Assembly (NCBI RefSeq): GCF_963576615.1
Contig: NC_088714.1
Coordinates: forward strand, 4,526,001-4,590,000
Length of the DNA: 64,000 nucleotides
From: Watersipora subatra
Lineage: Eukaryota; Bryozoa; Gymnolaemata; Cheilostomatida; Watersiporidae
Direction of reading: 5' to 3'
Below the pieces are notes generated by a model, which was given only the letters and a program-made list of their open reading frames with translations, had not been told where the DNA came from and did not search any database. Positions 61,101 to 64,000 of this stretch are shown here, piece by piece. Within the stretch, counting starts at the first letter, position 1, and the number at the start of each line of letters is the position of its first letter. The position numbers and the translations under genes were made by a program.

Positions 61101-63624
61101 GTAAGCAAGAGTGTGAACATAGTAATTACCTACCTTTAACTGTGACTATAGTTTGGTAATCAAGAGTGTGAACATAGTAATTACCTACCTTTAACTGTGA
61201 CTATAGCTTGGTAAGCAAGAGTGTGAACATAGTAATTACCTACCTTTAACTGTGACTATAGCCTGGTAAGCAAGAGGGTGAACATAGTAATTACCTACCT
61301 TTAACTGTGACTATAGTTTGGTAATCAAGAGTGTGAACATAGTAATTACCTACCTTTAACTGTGACTATAGCTTGGTAAGCAAGAGTGTGAACATAGTAA
61401 TTACCTACCTTTAACTGTGACTATAGCTTGGTAAGCAAGAGTGTGAACATAGTAATTACCTACCTTTAACTGTGACTATAGTTTGGTAATCAAGAGTGTG
61501 AACATAGTAATTACCTACCTTTAACTGTGACTATAGCTTGGTAAGCAAGAGTGTGAACATAGTAATTACCTACCTTTAACTGTGACTATAGCTTGGTAAG
61601 CAAGAGTGTGAACATAGTAATTACCTACCTTTAACTGTAACTATAGCTTGGTAAGCAAGAGTGTGAACATAGTAATTACCTACCTTTAACTGTGACTATA
61701 GCTTGGTAAGCAAGAGTGTGAACATAGTAATTACCTACCTTTAACTGTGACTATAGCTTGGTAAGCAAGAGTGTGAACATAGTAATTACCTACCTTTAAC
61801 TGTGACTATAGCTTGGTAAGCAAGAGTGTGAACATGAACTCTGGTAAGCTTCCGAGACCCGCCTAGCTTATCTACAGCTGTAAACAGCTCTCGGATTTCA
61901 TCAAGAGTTGTGGCCACGCGCGGGTTGGAGTCAGCAACCAGCTGGGCTGGTTTGTTATTTAATACAGCTACAAGAGTTGATACACGCTTATTTACAGCTC
62001 ATATTCTCTAGGTTAAATTATAATGGTAGAGTGAAGGAACTGCAGGAGACCACTAAACGTACAAGTTGAATGATGTGCATGATGTATTGAAGAAGTTTAT
62101 AATATATTGAGAAAGTGTATAACACACTGAGGAAGTGTATAATACATTGAGAAAGTGTATAATACAATGAGAAAGTGTATAATACATTGAGGAAGTGTAT
62201 AATACAATGAGAAAGTGTATAATACATTGAGGAAGTGTATAACACACTGAGGAAGTGTATAATACATTTAGAAAGTGTATAATACAATGAGAAAGTGTAT
62301 AATACATTGAGGAAGTGTATAATACACTGAGAAAGTGTATAATACAATGAGGAAGTGTATACTACACGGAAGAAGTGTATAATACAATGTGGAAGTCTAT
62401 AATACATTGAGGAAGTGTATAATACATTGAGAAAGTGTATAACACAATGAGAAAGTGTATAATACACTGAGGAAGTGTATAATACACGGAGGAAGTGTAT
62501 AATACACTGAGGAAGTGTATAATACATTTAGAAAGTGTATAATACAATGAGAAAGTGTATAATACATTGAGGAAGTGTATAATACACTGAGAAAGTGTAT
62601 AATACAATGAGGAAGTGTATACTACACGGAAGAAGTGTATAATACAATGTGGAAGTCTATAATACATTGAGGAAGTGTATAATACATTGAGAAAGTGTAT
62701 AACACAATGAGAAAGTGTATAATACACTGAGGAAGTGTATAATACACGGAGGAAGTGTATAAAACACTGGGGAAGTGTATAATACATTGAGGAAGTGTAT
62801 AATACACTGAGGAAGTGTATAATACATTGAGAAAGTGTATAATACAATGAGAAAGTGTATAATACAATGAGAAAGTGTATAACATAATGAGAAAGTGTAT
62901 AATACACTGAGGAAGTGTATAATACACGGAGGAAGTGTATAATACACGGAGGAAGTGTATAATACACTGAGGAAGTGTATAATACACTGAGGAAGTGTAT
63001 AATACACTGAGGAAGTGTATAAAACACTGAGGAAGTGTATAATACACTGAGGAAGTGTATAATACACGGAGGAAGTGTATAATACACTGAGGAAGTGTAT
63101 AATACACTGAGGAAGTGTATAATACACTGAGGAAGTGTATAATACACTGAGGAAGTGTATAATACACTGAGGAAGTGTATAAAACACTGAGGAAGTGTAT
63201 AATACATTGAGGAAGTGTATAATACACTGAGGAAGTGTATAATACATTGAGAAAGTGTATAATACAATGAGAAAGTGTATAATACAATGAGAAAGTGTAC
63301 AATACAATGAGGAAGTGTATAATACACCGAGGAAGTGTATAATACATTGAGGAAGTGTATAATACATTGAGGAAGTGTATAATACAATGAGGAAGTGTAT
63401 AATACATTGAGAAAGTGTATAATACAATGAGAAAAACCAACCAAGTAAATTTGGAAGTTCCTGCTCATTCATGCCAAGGCTCTCAGCATATGGCAGTACT
63501 TTAGCTATGAGCCCTTTCAACAGCGACTCCTCGGTAAAGGAGGCCATCTCAAAGTGCGTCAGTGTGGAGGGAGCCATGTCTTTTAGAAACTTTTCCAAGG
63601 CATTCAATCTGTTTTCTCTAACCC
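57907..63624 (-). CDS. ADPGK: ADP-dependent glucokinase, C-terminal half (four exons; 5' part outside window)
   Basis: ADPGK phosphorylates glucose to glucose-6-phosphate using ADP; the animal enzyme is ER-associated and belongs to the ribokinase-like fold. Exons in transcription order are 63624-63442, 61997-61794, 59788-59648 and 58136-57907. Every junction is phase 1, and together they give 251 residues plus TAG. Diagnostic similarity to the human enzyme: THFEMASFT...LGMNEQEL (human VHLELASMT...LGLNEQEL), LTRVHVHTLAYQAIVTVKG (human LTRIHFHTLVYHILATVDG), and TAGGGDNIS (human TVGLGDAIS), the GXGD motif with the catalytic Asp at 57946-57948. The N-terminal half lies beyond 64000. It is convergent with HHAT, stop codons 743 bp apart. 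Its introns are unusually full of tandem repeats. Confidence 0.9.
58137..59647 (-). other. ADPGK last intron, no recognised element
   Basis: 1511 bp between exon donor GTATCG and acceptor TGGCAG. It contains a short imperfect repeat around 58907-58950 (AAGTAGGCCTAAG twice) and nothing else I can identify. Confidence 0.6.
59648..59788 (-). CDS. ADPGK: ADPGK exon
   Basis: 141 nt. The acceptor is CTTGTTAACAG|GTTCC and the donor AAAG|GTATCG. It encodes SKWTNTMSATAKASLVANRH, then VCGNTSINLDNARLILDESF, matching the human HWANQ...AGARVAGTQACATETIDTSRV segment of the sugar kinase core. Confidence 0.88.
60516..61835 (-). repeat. 24-copy, 55-bp minisatellite made of exon end plus splice donor
   Basis: Exactly 24 units of 55 bp (1320 bp). 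Read on the minus strand, each unit is the last 42 nt of the ADPGK exon (ending ACAGTTAAAG) followed by the first 13 nt of its intron (GTAGGTAATTACT). The unit at 61781-61835 is the genuine exon-intron junction; the other 23 lie in the intron. All copies keep GT at the donor position. The two most distal units vary there as GTGTGT and GTAAGT, while the other 22 are GTAGGT. Copy-specific substitutions sit in the exon-derived part. Confidence 0.95.
61794..61997 (-). CDS. ADPGK: ADPGK exon whose 3' end seeds the 55-bp array
   Basis: 204 nt, phase 1 in and out. It encodes VSTLVAVLNNKPAQLVADSN, DEIRELFTAVDKL and LTRVHVHTLAYQAIVTVK. The donor is AAAG|GTAGGT at 61794/61793. Joining to the next exon gives TVKGSKWTN, equivalent to human TVDGHWANQ, which fixes this donor as the productive one. 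The acceptor (GAG|CTGTAA at 61998) lacks a good pyrimidine tract and is the only one compatible with the open frame, so it is less certain. The last 42 nt recur 23 more times in the downstream intron. Confidence 0.85.
62081..63434 (-). repeat. 20-bp minisatellite filling an ADPGK intron (about 67 units)
   Basis: Unit on the plus strand is AATACANTGAGGAAGTGTAT with single-base variants. The array occupies nearly all of the intron between 63441 and 61998. It begins within about 10 nt of the donor and ends about 85 nt before the acceptor. Because 20 is not a multiple of 3 and the minus-strand unit has no stop in any frame, it produces long overlapping open frames of 20-residue periodicity (YYTLPQCIIHFLSVLYTSSV-like) that are not genes. 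A block of 13 units (260 bp) is duplicated at about 62261 and 62521. Confidence 0.95.
63442..63624 (-). CDS. ADPGK: ADPGK exon with the LGMNEQEL motif
   Basis: The acceptor is TTCTGTTGTGTAG (AG at 63626-63625). The exon encodes VRENRLNALEKFLKDMAP, THFEMASFTEESLLKGL and LGMNEQELPNLL, matching the human strand-helix region before the large-domain core. The donor read from phase is CTTG|GTTGGT, a weak match to GTRAGT. The minisatellite of the following intron starts within about 10 nt of this donor. Translation stays open straight through the intron, so the exon end rests on phase and similarity, not on a stop. Confidence 0.8.
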
Positions 63625-64000
63625 CTACACAACAGAACATATTTCAGCAGGGGAAAGACATCAGTAGTTCATGACAAACACTGCTGACGCAGCTAGACTC
63701 AAAACTTCCACAGCAGGTTAAGAACTTAATACCAGCAGCAAGCCAGGGAATTCTTATTTCAGCGCAAAACCACAAAAAATTATTCTACAAAGTATAGACT
63801 CGTTAGCATGTTTTTGACTGCAAAACATTTCTCCATCAGAAGTCATAAGCTGCAATGTTTTCGTAGTCAACTCACTTATGTGATGGCAAAAACGAATTCC
63901 CAATCAAAAGGCACTGCGATTATTATGCATTTTGATCAAATCTTCTATATTATGACATGAGCACACAACTTCTACTATTCATAGCTTAAGATAAAAATAA
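63625..64000 (-). other. ADPGK intron upstream of the first visible exon
   Basis: Non-coding sequence upstream of the TGTGTAG acceptor. The preceding exons of the gene are expected beyond the window edge. Confidence 0.55.

Noticed and set aside
60516..61835. Regular 55-bp units that superficially look like a CRISPR array
   Set aside because: No unique spacers. The whole unit repeats head to tail and matches an exon-intron junction, in a eukaryotic genome.
62018..63468. Several long overlapping minus-strand open frames (up to 368 codons) with repeated YYTL/IIHF words
   Set aside because: They are generated by the 20-bp minisatellite, are open in all three frames, and lie in an ADPGK intron. 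Only the first 60 or so codons of the frame starting 63640 are real exon.

Overview
This is eukaryotic DNA, AT-rich and intron-rich, with GT-AG exons of about 120-230 bp separated by kilobase introns. It also carries tRNA-derived SINEs, Ty3/gypsy-type retroelements, Helitron traces and long minisatellites. The two recognisable host genes (HHAT, ADPGK) are animal genes, so the source is an invertebrate metazoan. The repeat types would suit a lophotrochozoan such as a bryozoan or mollusc, but I cannot name the species from the sequence.

Layout. 1-16.8 kb: no supportable host gene; a 12-bp satellite (3.5 kb), a few short tandem repeats, a SINE-bearing repeat (14.6-14.9 kb) and a possible Helitron relic (13.4-14.1 kb). 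16.8-26.4 kb: a nest of retroelements. A decayed Ty3/gypsy copy on the minus strand (gag to integrase) is split inside gag by a 400-bp TA-flanked inverted-repeat element. Next to it is a plus-strand integrase relic of another gypsy copy. A third gypsy element (21862-26354, minus) is younger and structurally complete: 205-bp LTRs, a 5-bp target duplication (GACCC), a primer-binding site, a polypurine tract and gag-PR-RT-RH-IN, but with nonsense codons and a frame change. 26.4-37.2 kb: repeats and relics, including an internally deleted Helitron-like piece (23-residue repeats joined to the helicase tail) and a second copy of the inverted-repeat element.

37.25-57.16 kb (+): a full hedgehog acyltransferase (HHAT) gene. 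Nine coding exons give a 528-residue MBOAT protein with the invariant Asp (347) and catalytic His (387). Its first intron holds a decayed antisense retroelement, and other introns hold SINEs, an 18-bp satellite and a perfect 25-bp palindrome.

57.9-63.6 kb (-), tail to tail with HHAT: the last four exons (all phase 1) of an ADP-dependent glucokinase (ADPGK) gene; the 5' exons lie beyond the window. Its introns hold the most striking feature. A 24-copy, 55-bp array (60516-61835) has as its unit the last 42 nt of the upstream exon plus the first 13 nt of the intron, so the intron carries 24 tandem copies of a 5' splice site. The preceding intron is almost wholly a 20-bp minisatellite open in all three antisense frames.
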